From NCBI RefSeq assembly GCF_002980625.1, contig NZ_PVLR01000047.1, positions 1 to 43,674 of the forward strand: DNA of 43,674 bases, in the 5' to 3' direction. A model generated the notes under the pieces. It saw only the letters and a program-made list of their open reading frames with translations. It was not told the DNA's origin and made no database searches. Positions 1 through 12,000 of this stretch are shown piece by piece; within the stretch, counting starts at the first letter, position 1, and each line of letters opens with the position of its first letter. The stretch is from Malikia spinosa. GTDB taxonomy: Bacteria > Pseudomonadota > Gammaproteobacteria > Burkholderiales > Burkholderiaceae_C. The translations under genes and the position numbers were made by a program.

Positions 1-1070
<1,070 letters not shown>

Positions 1071-1079
1071 ATTCCTGAG

Positions 1080-1124
1080 CCCCTGGGTCTCTGCGCCCCT
1101 GGGCCTTGGTGCCCCCGTTACCCC
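1080..1124 (-). other. four-tract G-rich motif in the pntAA-pntAB gap
   Basis: The gap 1071-1254 is strongly C-rich on the plus strand, with repeated CCCTGG words. Runs of four or more C lie at 1080-1083, 1096-1099, 1112-1116 and 1121-1124. The minus (template) strand therefore holds four G-tracts separated by 4, 12 and 12 bases, which could fold as a long-loop G-quadruplex. C-rich sequence with weaker tracts continues to about 1240. Folding is an inference; only the base pattern is seen. Confidence 0.35.
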
Positions 1125-1254
1125 TGGCCCATGTCCCGTGTCCGGGCCCGGCCCCGGGCTTGAAGCCGAGTCCGTCCTCGGGCCCTTGCCCTGGTCCCCG
1201 TACCAGTCCCCGCCATTGCCCCTCCTTCAACTCCCTGTCAGGAAAGTCTCTCCG

Positions 1255-1620
1255 ATGGAAGCCGTCTCCCCCACCCTCATCAACCTGATCATCTTCGTGC
1301 TGGCGATCTACGTCGGCTACCACGTGGTCTGGAACGTCACTCCCGCCTTGCACACGCCGTTGATGGCAGTCACCAACGCGATCTCGGCCATCGTGATCGT
1401 CGGCGCCATGCTGGCCGCGGCGCTGACCGAAACGCCGCTCGGCAAGGCCATGGGCGTGCTGGCCGTGGCACTGGCCGCCGTCAACCTGTTCGGCGGCTTC
1501 CTGGTCACGCGCCGCATGCTCGAGATGTTCAAGAAGAAGGAACGCAAGGCCCCGGCCGCGGCCGCTGCTGCCGTGACGGCTTCGCCTGCCGCCACAGCAA
1601 CTGAAGGAGCCACCAAATGA
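1255..1620 (+). CDS. pntAB: NAD(P) transhydrogenase subunit alpha part 2
   Basis: This is the small membrane subunit of the three-subunit transhydrogenase, 121 residues. It supplies part of the proton channel with PntB. Three hydrophobic helices are visible at about residues 8-26, 38-60 and 68-90. A charged KKKERK stretch follows, then an alanine/threonine-rich tail. The start at the ATG of 1255 is chosen because AGGAAAG sits about 10 bases upstream. The reading frame stays open back to 1138, but that part is a proline-rich translation of the C-rich gap and resembles no subunit sequence. The stop overlaps the pntB start in an ATGA at 1617-1620, which implies translational coupling. Confidence 0.95.
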   Translation: MEAVSPTLINLIIFVLAIYVGYHVVWNVTPALHTPLMAVTNAISAIVIVGAMLAAALTETPLGKAMGVLAVALAAVNLFGGFLVTRRMLEMFKKKERKAPAAAAAAVTASPAATATEGATK

Positions 1621-3068
1621 GCATGAACCTGGTCGTACTGCTGTACTTGGTCGCCTCGGTCTGCTTCATCCAGGCCTTGAAGGGCCTGAGCCACCCCAAG
1701 ACCTCGATCCTGGGCAACGCCTTCGGCATGGGCGGCATGGCAATTGCCGTGCTGACCACGTTCGGCCTGATCGTCACGCTCGCGCAGCAGATGCAGCTCG
1801 ATGCGGTGCAGGGCCTGGGCTGGGTGCTGGCCGGTCTGGTGCTGGGCGGCGGTGCCGGCGCGCTCATGGCCAAGCGGGTCGAGATGACCAAGATGCCCGA
1901 GCTGGTCGCCTTCATGCACAGCATGATCGGCCTGGCGGCGGTGTTCATCGCGGTGGCCGCCGTGGTCGAGCCCTGGGCGCTGATCCCCGGCCTGCTCAAG
2001 GGCATGGAAGCGCCACTGGGCAACAAGGTCGAGCTGTTCCTGGGCGCGGCGATCGGTGCCATCACCTTCTCGGGCTCGGTGATCGCGTTCGGCAAGCTGT
2101 CGGGCAAGTACAAGTTCCGCCTGTTCCAGGGCGCACCGGTGACCTTTGCCGGCCAGCACCTGCTGAATCTGGTGCTGGCAGTCGCGATGCTGGCCCTGGG
2201 CCTGCTGTTCACGCTGGGCCAGGGCGAAACCGCCTTTGCCGCCTTCCTGGGCCTGCTCGCGCTGGCCTTCGTGCTCGGCGTGCTGATCATCATCCCGATC
2301 GGCGGCGCCGACATGCCGGTGGTGGTGTCGATGCTCAACAGCTACTCGGGCTGGGCGGCGGCAGGCATCGGCTTCAGCCTGAACAACGCGATGCTGATCG
2401 TGGCCGGCAGCCTGGTCGGGTCATCGGGCGCGATCCTGAGCTACATCATGTGCAAGGCGATGAACCGCAGCTTCTTCAGCGTGATCCTGGGCGGCTTCGG
2501 TGCCGACGCCAGCGAAGGGGTGTCGAGCAACGGCGGCGTGCAGCGCACCGCCAAGAGCGGCAGCGCCGATGACGCGGCCTTCATCCTGGGCCACGCCGAG
2601 ACGGTGGTGATCGTGCCGGGCTACGGCCTGGCGGTGGCGCGCGCCCAGCACGCGGTCAAGGAGCTGGCGCACAAGCTGACCGAGAAGGGCATCACGGTCA
2701 AGTACGCGATCCACCCGGTGGCCGGCCGCATGCCGGGCCACATGAACGTGCTGCTGGCCGAGGCCGAGGTGCCCTACGACCAGGTGTTCGAGATGGAGGA
2801 CATCAACGGCGAGTTCGGCCAGGCCGATGTCGCGATCATCCTGGGCGCCAACGACGTGGTCAACCCGGCCGCGCTGCAAAAGGGCAGCCCGATCTACGGC
2901 ATGCCGATCCTGGAGGCCTACAAGGCCAAGACCGTGATCGTCAACAAGCGATCCATGGCCGCGGGCTACGCCGGCCTCGACAACGAGCTGTTCTACCTCG
3001 ACAAGACCATGATGGTGTTCGGCGACGCCAAGAAGGTGGTCGAGGAAATGACCAAGGCCATCGAGTGA
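1617..3068 (+). CDS. pntB: NAD(P) transhydrogenase subunit beta
   Basis: This is the 483-residue beta subunit. It carries most of the transmembrane proton channel and the NADP(H)-binding domain III. The first 280 residues or so are a series of hydrophobic helices. The last 180 residues show the domain III hallmarks: VPGYGLAVARAQ (nucleotide-binding loop), HPVAGRMPGHMNVLLAEA, GANDVVNPAA and KRSMAAGYAG near the C-terminus. Length and motif order match the family. It is coupled to pntAB by an ATGA overlap. Together with pntAA and pntAB it forms a complete enzyme that would supply NADPH, for example for polyhydroxyalkanoate synthesis. Confidence 0.96.
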   Translation: MSMNLVVLLYLVASVCFIQALKGLSHPKTSILGNAFGMGGMAIAVLTTFGLIVTLAQQMQLDAVQGLGWVLAGLVLGGGAGALMAKRVEMTKMPELVAFMHSMIGLAAVFIAVAAVVEPWALIPGLLKGMEAPLGNKVELFLGAAIGAITFSGSVIAFGKLSGKYKFRLFQGAPVTFAGQHLLNLVLAVAMLALGLLFTLGQGETAFAAFLGLLALAFVLGVLIIIPIGGADMPVVVSMLNSYSGWAAAGIGFSLNNAMLIVAGSLVGSSGAILSYIMCKAMNRSFFSVILGGFGADASEGVSSNGGVQRTAKSGSADDAAFILGHAETVVIVPGYGLAVARAQHAVKELAHKLTEKGITVKYAIHPVAGRMPGHMNVLLAEAEVPYDQVFEMEDINGEFGQADVAIILGANDVVNPAALQKGSPIYGMPILEAYKAKTVIVNKRSMAAGYAGLDNELFYLDKTMMVFGDAKKVVEEMTKAIE

Positions 3069-3079
3069 CCACTGGGCAA

Positions 3080-3142
3080 GGACTGTCACTTTTTCGCACA
3101 GTTGTCGTTTTTTGCGACGCCAGGTGCGGCCAGTGACAGTCC
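3080..3142. promoter_or_regulatory. candidate upstream activator region: 11-bp inverted repeat plus direct repeat
   Basis: GGACTGTCACT at 3080-3090 is repeated as its exact reverse complement AGTGACAGTCC at 3132-3142, 41 bases apart. Between them a 20-base word is roughly repeated in direct orientation (CTGTCAC plus a T-run and CGCA at 3083; TTGTCG plus a T-run and GCGA at 3103). The block lies about 50-110 bases ahead of a sigma-54 promoter, the usual place for binding sites of a bacterial enhancer-binding protein. An AcoR-like acetaldehyde/acetoin-responsive activator is plausible by analogy with acoD of C. necator. No such activator gene is in the window. Confidence 0.55.
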
Positions 3143-3192
3143 GGCGCCAGCTAAATGCCACGCCAGCGGCCAGCAGACGGGTTTTTCCAGGC

Positions 3193-3208
3193 TGGCACGG
3201 AACTTGAG
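3193..3208 (+). promoter_or_regulatory. sigma-54 (RpoN) promoter of the aldehyde dehydrogenase
   Basis: TGGCACG at 3193-3199, four bases, then TTGAG at 3204-3208 matches the RpoN consensus TGGCACG-N4-TTGCW at every position except the C of the -12 element. Transcription would begin near 3219-3220, about 50 bases ahead of the ATG at 3269. The match is seen directly; activity is inferred. Confidence 0.75.
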
Positions 3209-3268
3209 AACCTATTGATGCCGGTCAGGCAATCTGTTCCACCCGAATTTCAATCAGAGGAAGACAAG

Positions 3269-4789
<1,521 letters not shown>

Positions 4790-4791
4790 GA

Positions 4792-4821
4792 AGCGCCAGG
4801 CTCAGGCCCCTCAGGGGCGCT
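4792..4821 (+). terminator. possible attenuating hairpin after aldB
   Basis: AGCGCC at 4792-4797 pairs with GGCGCT at 4816-4821, and an alternative inner stem GCCCC-TCA-GGGGC lies at 4806-4818. There is no T-run after it, so it is not a classical terminator. It may stabilise the aldB message or partly end transcription before the DUF779 gene. Confidence 0.3.
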
Positions 4822-4978
4822 GGGCCTTAAGATCATCCAGCGCTGCGGCGCCTGGAGCGCCGCGGTCGCCGGGGGCGTCCACCTCATACTGGAGTACCAG
4901 AAATCGGTGGCCGCCCTCGGGGACCGCGGCTTTGTGCTTGGCAAGGCCAAGGCTGGAAACCACTAGAAGGAGATCCGC

Positions 4979-5344
4979 ATGGTTGAAAAAGTCATTGCCA
5001 CCCCGGCCGCGCTCGAACTGATCGAACGGCTCAAGACCCGGCATGGACCGGGCCTGATGTTCCATCAGTCCGGCGGCTGCTGCGACAACAGCGCGGCCAA
5101 CTGCTATCTGCTGGGCGAACTCACCATCGGCCAGGGCGATGTCTACCTGGGCCAGATCGGCGGCTGCCCGTTCTACATCGGCAAGGCCCAGTACGAATAC
5201 TGGCGCCACACCCAACTCATCATCGACGTGATCGAGGGCCATGGCGGCACCTTCTCGCTCGAAGGCCCGGAGGGCAAGGCCTTCCACACCCGCTCGCGCG
5301 TCTTCACGGCCGAGGAACTGGCCGAGCTCGATGCCGAGGCGTAA
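4979..5344 (+). CDS. DUF779 protein, partner of aldehyde dehydrogenase
   Basis: This is a 121-residue cytosolic protein of the DUF779 family, whose biochemical role is unknown to me. It is recognised by HQSGGCCDNSAANC near residues 29-42, GGCPFYIG at 61-68 and QYEYWRHTQLIIDV after it. Cysteines 34, 35, 42 and 63 with several histidines could bind a metal or protect a reactive thiol. No signal peptide or membrane helix is present. The start is firm: AGAAGGAG lies at 4965-4972. It follows aldB and is probably co-transcribed from the sigma-54 promoter. Family members usually sit beside AldB-type dehydrogenases, so an accessory role in aldehyde handling or enzyme maturation is inferred. Confidence 0.88.
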   Translation: MVEKVIATPAALELIERLKTRHGPGLMFHQSGGCCDNSAANCYLLGELTIGQGDVYLGQIGGCPFYIGKAQYEYWRHTQLIIDVIEGHGGTFSLEGPEGKAFHTRSRVFTAEELAELDAEA

Positions 5345-5442
5345 GACCAGGGGCCAGACAGCCCTCGGGACGGCATCACCCCGGCAGCGGCAGCAGTTGC
5401 TGCTTCAACGCCAGGCGGGCGAAGCGCGCACCGGCTGCCGGC

Positions 5443-7848
5443 TCAGCGCTTGATCGCCTGCAGCTTGGCAAACGCCGAGGCCAGCGCGCCGGCCGGCGCC
5501 GGCTCGCTGCGACCGCCGCGCTGGGCCTGACCGCGGCCGGCCGGCTGGAAGCGGTTGGCCCCGGCTGAACCTGCGCCAGCGCCGCCGCCCTCACGCCGCT
5601 CGCTGCGACCGGCGCCAGCACCCGCCTCAAGCTTCATGCTCAGCGCGATGCGCTTGCGCGCCACGTCGACCTCGACCACCCGGACCTTGACGATGTCGCC
5701 GGTCTTGACCACCTCGCGCGCGTCGTTGACGAACTTGTTCGACAGCTGGCTCACATGGACCAGGCCGTCCTGGTGCACACCCAGGTCGATGAAGGCGCCG
5801 AACTGCGCGACGTTGCTGACCGTGCCTTCCAGGATCATGCCTTCCTTCAAGTCGCCGATGTCCTCGACCCCGTCGTTGAAGCGCGCAACCTGGAAATCCG
5901 GGCGCGGGTCGCGGCCCGGCTTTTCCAGCTCGGCCAGGATGTCCTTGACCGTGATCAGGCCGAACGCCTCGCTGACCAGCAGCTCGGGCTTGACGCCCTT
6001 GAGCAGGTCGGTTCTTCCCATCAGCTCGGCCACCGGTTTGCCGGTCTTTTGCATCAGCTGCTCGACCAGCGGATAGGTCTCGGGGTGGACGCCGGTCATG
6101 TCGAGCGGGTTGTCGCCACCACGGATGCGCAGGAAGCCCGCGCTCTGCTCGAAGGTCTTGGCGCCCAGGCCGGTGACCTTCAGCAGATCCTTGCGGCTCT
6201 TGAACTGTCCGTTGGCCTCGCGCCAGCGCACCACCGACTTAGCCACGCTGCCCGACAGGCCAGAGACGCGCGCCAGCAGCGGCGCGCTGGCGGTGTTGAG
6301 ATCGACGCCGACCGCGTTGACGCAATCCTCGACCACGGTTTCGAGCGAGCGCGCCAGTTCGCCCTGGTTCACGTCATGCTGGTACTGGCCAACGCCGATG
6401 CTCTTGGGGTCGATCTTGACCAGCTCGGCCAGCGGGTCCTGCAAGCGGCGCGCGATGCTGGCGGCGCCGCGCAGGCTGACGTCGACATCGGGCATCTCTT
6501 GCGACGCATATTCGCTGGCCGAATAGACCGAGGCGCCGGCCTCGCTGACGACCACCTTCTGCGGCAAGGCGGAGGCATCCTGGCCCCGGTCGGCCAGGCG
6601 TTTCAGCAGGTCGGCCGCCAGCTTGTCGGTCTCGCGGCTGGCGGTGCCGTTGCCGATCGCGATCAGCTGCACGCCGTGCTTGAGGCACAGCGCGCCCAGG
6701 GTCGCGATCGAGCCCTCCCAGTCACGGCGCGGCTCATGCGGATAGACGGTCGCGGTATCGAGCAGCTTGCCGGTCTGGTCCACCACCGCGACCTTGACCC
6801 CGGTGCGGATGCCGGGGTCCAGCCCCATCACGGCCTTGGGGCCGGCGGGTGCGGCCAGCAGCAGGTCGCGCAGGTTGTCGGCAAAGACCTTGATCGCGAC
6901 CTTCTCGGCCTCGTCGCGCAGTCGGGTGAACAGGTCGCGCTCGGTGGACAGGCTGAGCTTGACGCGCCAGGTCCAGGCCACGCATTTGCGCAGCAGGTCG
7001 TCGGCCGGGCGGCCCTGGTGGCTCCAGCCCAGATGGCGCGCGATGCGGCCCTCGGCCAGCGAGGGCGCGCTGCCGGGCTTGGCGCCGGCGGGCAGTTCGA
7101 GCTCGGGCAGCACCAGACGGGCGTCGAGGATCTCGAGCGCGCGGCCACGGAACACGGCGAGCGCGCGGTGCGAGGGCACGCGAGCGATCGGCTCGTCGTA
7201 GTCGAAGTAATCGCGGAACTTGGCATTGTCGGGCTGGTTCTCGTCCTTGCCATCAACCTTCTTGCTTTGCAACAGGCCTTCCTGCCACAGCCATTCGCGC
7301 AAGGATTGCACCAGCGCCGCGTCCTCGGCCCAGCGTTCGGACAGGATGTCGCGCACGCCGTCGAGCACGGCCGCCACGGTCGTGAAGTCGCTGCCGTCCT
7401 CGCCCTTTTCCGGCTTGACAAAGCTCATGGCTTCATCGGCAGGCACCAGAGTCGGATCGGCGAACAGCCGATCGGCCAGCGGGGCGATGCCGTTCTCGCG
7501 CGCGATCATGCCCTTGGTGCGGCGCTTCGGCTTGTAGGGCAGGTAGAGGTCTTCGAGCTCCTGCTTGGTCGGTGCAGCCAGGATCGCGGCCTGCAGCTCT
7601 GGCGTGAGCTTGCCCTGCTCGGCTATGCTTTTGAGCACGGCGGCGCGGCGGTCTTCCAGCTCGCGCAGGTAGCCCAGGCGCTGCTCAAGCTCGCGCAGCT
7701 GGATGTCGTCGAGGCCATCCGTGGCCTCCTTGCGGTAGCGGGCGATGAAGGGCACGGTAGCGCCGCCGTCGAGCAGATCGACCGCTGCCTTGACCTGGTG
7801 GGGTTTGACCGAGAGTTCCTGCGCGATCTGCGCGATGATTTTTTGCAT
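5443..7848 (-). CDS. tex: Tex-family S1 RNA-binding transcription accessory protein
   Basis: This 801-residue protein is the conserved Tex/YhgF factor, which binds RNA and acts with RNA polymerase. The domain order is standard: an all-helical Tex N-terminal region (1 to about 330), a YqgF/RNase H-like fold starting at [17 protein letters not shown] (about 340), a helix-hairpin-helix block (about 512-575, [17 protein letters not shown]) and an S1 domain (about 666-737, [17 protein letters not shown]). The last 60 residues are a low-complexity Gly/Arg/Ala tail ending in [14 protein letters not shown]. The tail probably adds RNA contacts. The start at 7848 matches the conserved N-terminus [14 protein letters not shown]. 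It converges with the DUF779 gene, with no strong terminator seen in the 98-base gap. Confidence 0.95.
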   Translation of the reverse strand: MQKIIAQIAQELSVKPHQVKAAVDLLDGGATVPFIARYRKEATDGLDDIQLRELEQRLGYLRELEDRRAAVLKSIAEQGKLTPELQAAILAAPTKQELEDLYLPYKPKRRTKGMIARENGIAPLADRLFADPTLVPADEAMSFVKPEKGEDGSDFTTVAAVLDGVRDILSERWAEDAALVQSLREWLWQEGLLQSKKVDGKDENQPDNAKFRDYFDYDEPIARVPSHRALAVFRGRALEILDARLVLPELELPAGAKPGSAPSLAEGRIARHLGWSHQGRPADDLLRKCVAWTWRVKLSLSTERDLFTRLRDEAEKVAIKVFADNLRDLLLAAPAGPKAVMGLDPGIRTGVKVAVVDQTGKLLDTATVYPHEPRRDWEGSIATLGALCLKHGVQLIAIGNGTASRETDKLAADLLKRLADRGQDASALPQKVVVSEAGASVYSASEYASQEMPDVDVSLRGAASIARRLQDPLAELVKIDPKSIGVGQYQHDVNQGELARSLETVVEDCVNAVGVDLNTASAPLLARVSGLSGSVAKSVVRWREANGQFKSRKDLLKVTGLGAKTFEQSAGFLRIRGGDNPLDMTGVHPETYPLVEQLMQKTGKPVAELMGRTDLLKGVKPELLVSEAFGLITVKDILAELEKPGRDPRPDFQVARFNDGVEDIGDLKEGMILEGTVSNVAQFGAFIDLGVHQDGLVHVSQLSNKFVNDAREVVKTGDIVKVRVVEVDVARKRIALSMKLEAGAGAGRSERREGGGAGAGSAGANRFQPAGRGQAQRGGRSEPAPAGALASAFAKLQAIKR

Positions 7849-7927
7849 GCTGGCTCTGGGTCCGGAGACGCCCCTGCGGGCTCCCGGATACGGGATTGCG
7901 AAAGGGGCGAGTTTGCCAGATCAGACT

Positions 7928-8176
7928 TCAGTCAGCCACCACCCGCACGAACCTCGGCACCACTCCACCTGGGGTGGAAACCTGGTCCATGAACTCCTCC
8001 ATCGGACGGAACCAGGTGATGGCCTGGCTGTCGCCCTGCAGCGGCTTGTAGAGCACGCCGGGCTTGAGCGTGGCTTCGATCAGGCAGGTGCCGACCACCT
8101 CGTAGAGCCCGCCCTTGTAGTGACGAAGCCGGGTGCCGGGCTGGAACTGTTGCGAATGGGGGGCGTGAAAAGGCAT
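7928..8176 (-). CDS. DUF1653 protein
   Basis: This is a small 82-residue protein with the DUF1653 pattern: PGTRLRHYKGGLYEVVGTC, then LYKPL and a C-terminal WFRPMEEFMDQV. The domain fills almost the whole protein. Function is unknown. The start at the ATG of 8176 fits the domain; the frame is open back to 8365, but the extra N-terminus is the antisense of the neighbouring gene and resembles nothing. It lies between tex and a glutathione S-transferase on the same strand and may share a transcript with either. Confidence 0.8.
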   Translation of the reverse strand: MPFHAPHSQQFQPGTRLRHYKGGLYEVVGTCLIEATLKPGVLYKPLQGDSQAITWFRPMEEFMDQVSTPGGVVPRFVRVVAD

Positions 8177-8235
8177 GGCAAAGGGTGATTCGGGCTGGAC
8201 GGATAGCGGCAAAAGGATGGCGACAAAGAAAGCGC

Positions 8236-8892
8236 TTATTGTTGCTCGACTGGAAAACGCAGCGCCTGCTGCCCAGGCAGCTTGACCATGCAGGCCAAGA
8301 ACAGGGAACTGGTCAGCCAGCGAGCCAGCCAGGCCCGCAGCGCCGGCAAGACTTGCTCCGCCCACCAGGCCGGCTCGATGGCCGCGAACTGGCGCACGAA
8401 CGGAAACAGCGCCAGATCGGTCGCGCAGGGCCGCTCGCCGCCGAGCCAGGGGCTGCGCTGCAGGATCTGCTCGAGCGGGCGCAGCAGGACTTGCAGCGCC
8501 GGCTCGCGCGCCAAGGCCAGGTCCGCCAAGCCGTGGCGTTCGGGATATTTGTAGCGGTCGAGCTGCTGCTTGAACGGGCCGTCGTTGCGCGCGAGCAGAT
8601 CAAGATTGCGCGCGGTCTGGCCCAGGCTCCACCAGCCCTCGGTATCGGCGGACAAGGCCCAGCGCATGATGTCCCAGCTCTGCTCGAGCACCTGGCCGTC
8701 GGGCAGGCGCAGTACCGGCACCGTACCCTTGGGCGACAGCGCCAGCAGCGCGGCCGGCTTGTCGCGCAGCACGATCTCGAACGCCTCGAAGGGCCGGCGA
8801 GCGACCAGCAGCGCCAGGCGGGCGCGCATCGCATAGGGACAGCGGCGGTAGGTGTAGAGCAGCGGCAGCTCGGAATAGTCGACGGCATTCAT
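8236..8892 (-). CDS. glutathione S-transferase-like protein
   Basis: This is a 218-residue protein with a thioredoxin-like N-terminal half: LLYTYRRCPYAMRARLAL with a CPYA active-site-like motif, then KGTVPVLRLPDG (the cis-Pro loop that binds glutathione) and LEQSWDIMRW. A helical C-terminal half follows. The Cys-Pro-Tyr motif suggests a thiol-transfer (Omega/GrxB-like) rather than a classical conjugating enzyme. The ATG at 8892 is chosen because the fold begins directly after it; the open frame upstream to 9096 is the shadow of the divergent recC leader. The substrate is unknown. Confidence 0.85.
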   Translation of the reverse strand: MNAVDYSELPLLYTYRRCPYAMRARLALLVARRPFEAFEIVLRDKPAALLALSPKGTVPVLRLPDGQVLEQSWDIMRWALSADTEGWWSLGQTARNLDLLARNDGPFKQQLDRYKYPERHGLADLALAREPALQVLLRPLEQILQRSPWLGGERPCATDLALFPFVRQFAAIEPAWWAEQVLPALRAWLARWLTSSLFLACMVKLPGQQALRFPVEQQ

Positions 8893-9080
8893 GGCCGGAT
8901 TGTCACCCGCCTGCAGGATGATCCGGCTGTCGGCCCGCGCCCATTGCCCGGCCACTGCCGACGCTGCCGATGCCTGAACTTGAGCCTGGCCGCCAGCCGA
9001 CCTACTGCGGGCTTGCGACAATAGCTTCTCACGACAGCCCCTTTCATGCCGATGACGCGCGCCGACCCGAGGAAGACCCC

Positions 9081-12000
9081 ATGACCCCCGCCCCAAGCCC
9101 CCTGCTGCCCGGCTTCATCGCGCTGCACGGCAACCGCGCCGAGGACCTGGCGCAGGCGCTGATCGCCTGGCTGCAGCAGCACCCGCTGGCGCCGCTCGAG
9201 GAGGAAATCATCCTGGTCCAGAGCAGCGGCATGGCCGAATGGTTCAAGACCGAGCTGGCCTGCCAGGCCGGCGTCTGCGCGGCGGCGCGGGTCGAGCTGC
9301 CGGGGCGCTTCATCTGGCGCACCTACCGCCAGGTGCTGGGCGCGGGCGCGGTGCCGCGCGAGTCGCCGCTGGACAAGCTGCCGATGACCTGGCGCCTGGT
9401 CCAGCTGCTGCCCGGCTTGCTGGATGAGCCGGCCTTCGCGCCGATTGCGCATTATTTGCAACCTGGTGAGCCCGAGCGGCTGCCGCAGCTGGCCGCGCAG
9501 CTGGCCGACCTGTTCGACCAGTACCAGAACTACCGCGCCGACTGGCTGCAGGACTGGGCCGCAGGCCGCGACCAGCTGCGCGACGCCAGCGGCCGCAGCG
9601 CCGCCCTGGCCGAGGAACAGCGCTGGCAGCCGGCACTGTGGCGCGCGGTGCTCGACACCCTGGCGCCCGAGCAGCGCGCGGCGACCCGGCCCGACCTGCA
9701 CCGGCAGGTGCTGGAGCGGCTCGATGATCCGGCCTTCACGCCGGAGCGGGTCGCGCGGCGCATCGTCGTCTTCGGCATGAGCCATATCCCGGGCCCGACG
9801 CTGGAGACCCTGGCCGGCCTGGCCCGGCACAGCCAGGTGATGCTGGCGGTGCCGAACCCCTGCCGCTTCCACTGGGGCGACATCATGGAGGGGCGCGAGC
9901 TGCTCAGAGCCAGGCGCCGGCGCCATCCGCTGCGCCAGGGTGTCGAACTGGCCGAGCTGCCGCTGGAAGACCTGCACCTGCATGCCCACCCGCTGCTGGC
10001 GGCCTGGGGCCGGCAGGGGCGCGACTTCATCCGCCAACTCGACGATTTCGACGACAGCGTGGCCACCAGCCAGCGCTTCCCGAGCCTGCGCATCGACCTG
10101 TTTGACGAACAGGAGGAAAGCGCTGCCACGCCGCTGCTGACAAGAGTCCAGCAACGCATCCGGGACCTGGAGCCGCTCGACCCGGACCGCGACAGCCCGC
10201 CGCTGGCCGAGGACGACCGCTCGATCATGTTCCACCTCGCGCACAGCCCGGTGCGCGAGCTCGAGGTGCTGCACGACCAGCTGCTGGGCCTGCTGGCCGG
10301 CCCGGACCTGAATCCGCGCGACATCGTGGTCATGGTGCCCGATGTGCAGCTGATGGCGCCTGCGATCCGGGCCGTGTTCGGCCAGTACCCGCGCCAGGAC
10401 CGGCGCCATATCCCGTTCGACATCGCCGACCTGAGCGCCCGGGCCAGCAGCCCGGTCGTCAGCGCCATCGAGTGGCTGCTGCGGCTGCCGGGCCAGCGCT
10501 GCGGCCTGAGCGAGCTGGTCGACCTGCTCGAGGTGCCGGCTGTTGCCAACCGCTTCGGCATCGAGGCCGAGCAGCTGCCCCAGCTCGCGCAATGGATGGG
10601 CGGCGCCGGCATCCGCTGGGGCCTGCATGCCGGCCAGCGCGAGCAGCTCGACCTGGCCGCCTGCGGCGAGCAGAACAGCGCCTGGTTCGGCCTGCAGCGC
10701 ATGCTGCTGGGCTATGCGACCGGCTCGCTGGCCGAGCTGGCACAGGCCTCGGGCTGGCAGGGCATCGAGCCCTATGCCGAGGTCGGCGGGCTCGACGCCG
10801 AACTCGCGGGCAGCCTGGCCCATCTGCTGCAAGCGCTGACGCAGTGGTGGCAGCACAGCACCCAATCAGCCAGCCCGGCCGACTGGTGCGAGCGGGCGCG
10901 CTGGCTGCTGGCCGCGCTGTTCAAGCCGGTCGACGAGCTCGATACCCAGGCCATCGCCGCGCTCGACGAAGGCCTGTCGGCCTGGCGCACCGCCTGCGAC
11001 CAGGCCGGCTTCGTGCAACAGGCGCCGCTGGCCGCGCTGCGCCAGGGCTGGCTCGAAGCGCTCGAGGTGCCGCGGCTGGAGCAACGCTTTCGCGCCGGCG
11101 GCGTCACCTTCTGCACCCTGATGCCGATGCGCGCGATCCCGTTCCAGGTCGTCTGCCTGCTCGGCATGAACGACGGCGACTACCCGCGTCGCGCCATGCG
11201 CAGCGACTTCGACCTGATGGGCCAGCCTGGCCAGTTCCGTCCCGGCGACCGCTCGCGCCAGCATGACGACCGCCAGCTCATGCTCGAAGCCCTGCTGTCG
11301 GCCCGGCGCCTGCTCTATATCAGCTGGACCGGGCGCAGCGTGCGCGACAACAGCGCGCAGCCGCCCTCGGTGCTGGTGTCGCAGCTGCGCGACTACCTGG
11401 CCGCGGCCTGGGGCCCCGAGGCGGTGGCGCAGCGCACCACTGCGCACCCGCTGCAGCCGTTCAGCCGGCGCTATTTCGAGGCCGGCTCCGAGCTGCTGAC
11501 CTACGCGCGCGAATGGCGCAGCGCGCACGATCAACTGGCCGGTGCCGAGACTGCGCTGGCCGTCCAGCCCATGGCCCTGCCCGGCCAAGAACCCGACCTG
11601 GCCGTGGCCCTGACGCTGGAGCGGCTCGAGCGCTTCCTGCGCAACCCCGTCAAGACCTTCTTCCGGGAGCGCCTGAGCGTGAGCTTCTGGAGCCCGCAGC
11701 AAGAGCCTGGCGACACCGAGGCCTTCGGCTTCGACGGCCTGCAGCAATACCAGTTGCTGCAGCAGCAGATCCAGCATTGGCCGGCGCCCCAGGCCGGCGT
11801 CGAGCTGTCCGGGCTGATCGCGCGCAAGCTCGACGGCCTGCGCCGCTCGGGCGCGCTGCCGATGCAGGGCCTGGGCCAGCTCAAGCAGCAGGAACTGCAG
11901 GCCACCCTGGAGGCCATGGGCCGGGCCTGGCAGCAGGCGGGCCAGGACTTCCCGCAGCCGGACGCGCGGCTGGCGGTCGAGTTCGAGCACCAGGGCCTGC

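Noticed and set aside
1138-1254. Longer pntAB start at 1138
   Set aside because: The extension is a proline-rich reading of the C-rich spacer and would precede the first membrane helix without precedent in the family.
3155-3268. Upstream in-frame start of aldB at 3155
   Set aside because: The added 38 residues have no family match and the sigma-54 promoter lies inside them. ATG 3269 has a good ribosome site.
4826-4965. Short plus-strand open stretch between aldB and the DUF779 gene (GLKIIQRCGAW... to TAG)
   Set aside because: It has no ATG or GTG with a ribosome site, and no recognisable homology; its stop falls inside the ribosome site of the DUF779 gene.
5345-5442. Terminator between the DUF779 gene and tex
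   Set aside because: Only a short GCAGCA/TGCTGC pairing is present, with no T-run, which is too weak to report.
8893-9080. Promoter pair in the GST/recC divergent region (TTGAGC-N17-TACTGC)
   Set aside because: Both hexamers are poor matches, and such pairs are expected by chance; no other signal supports it.
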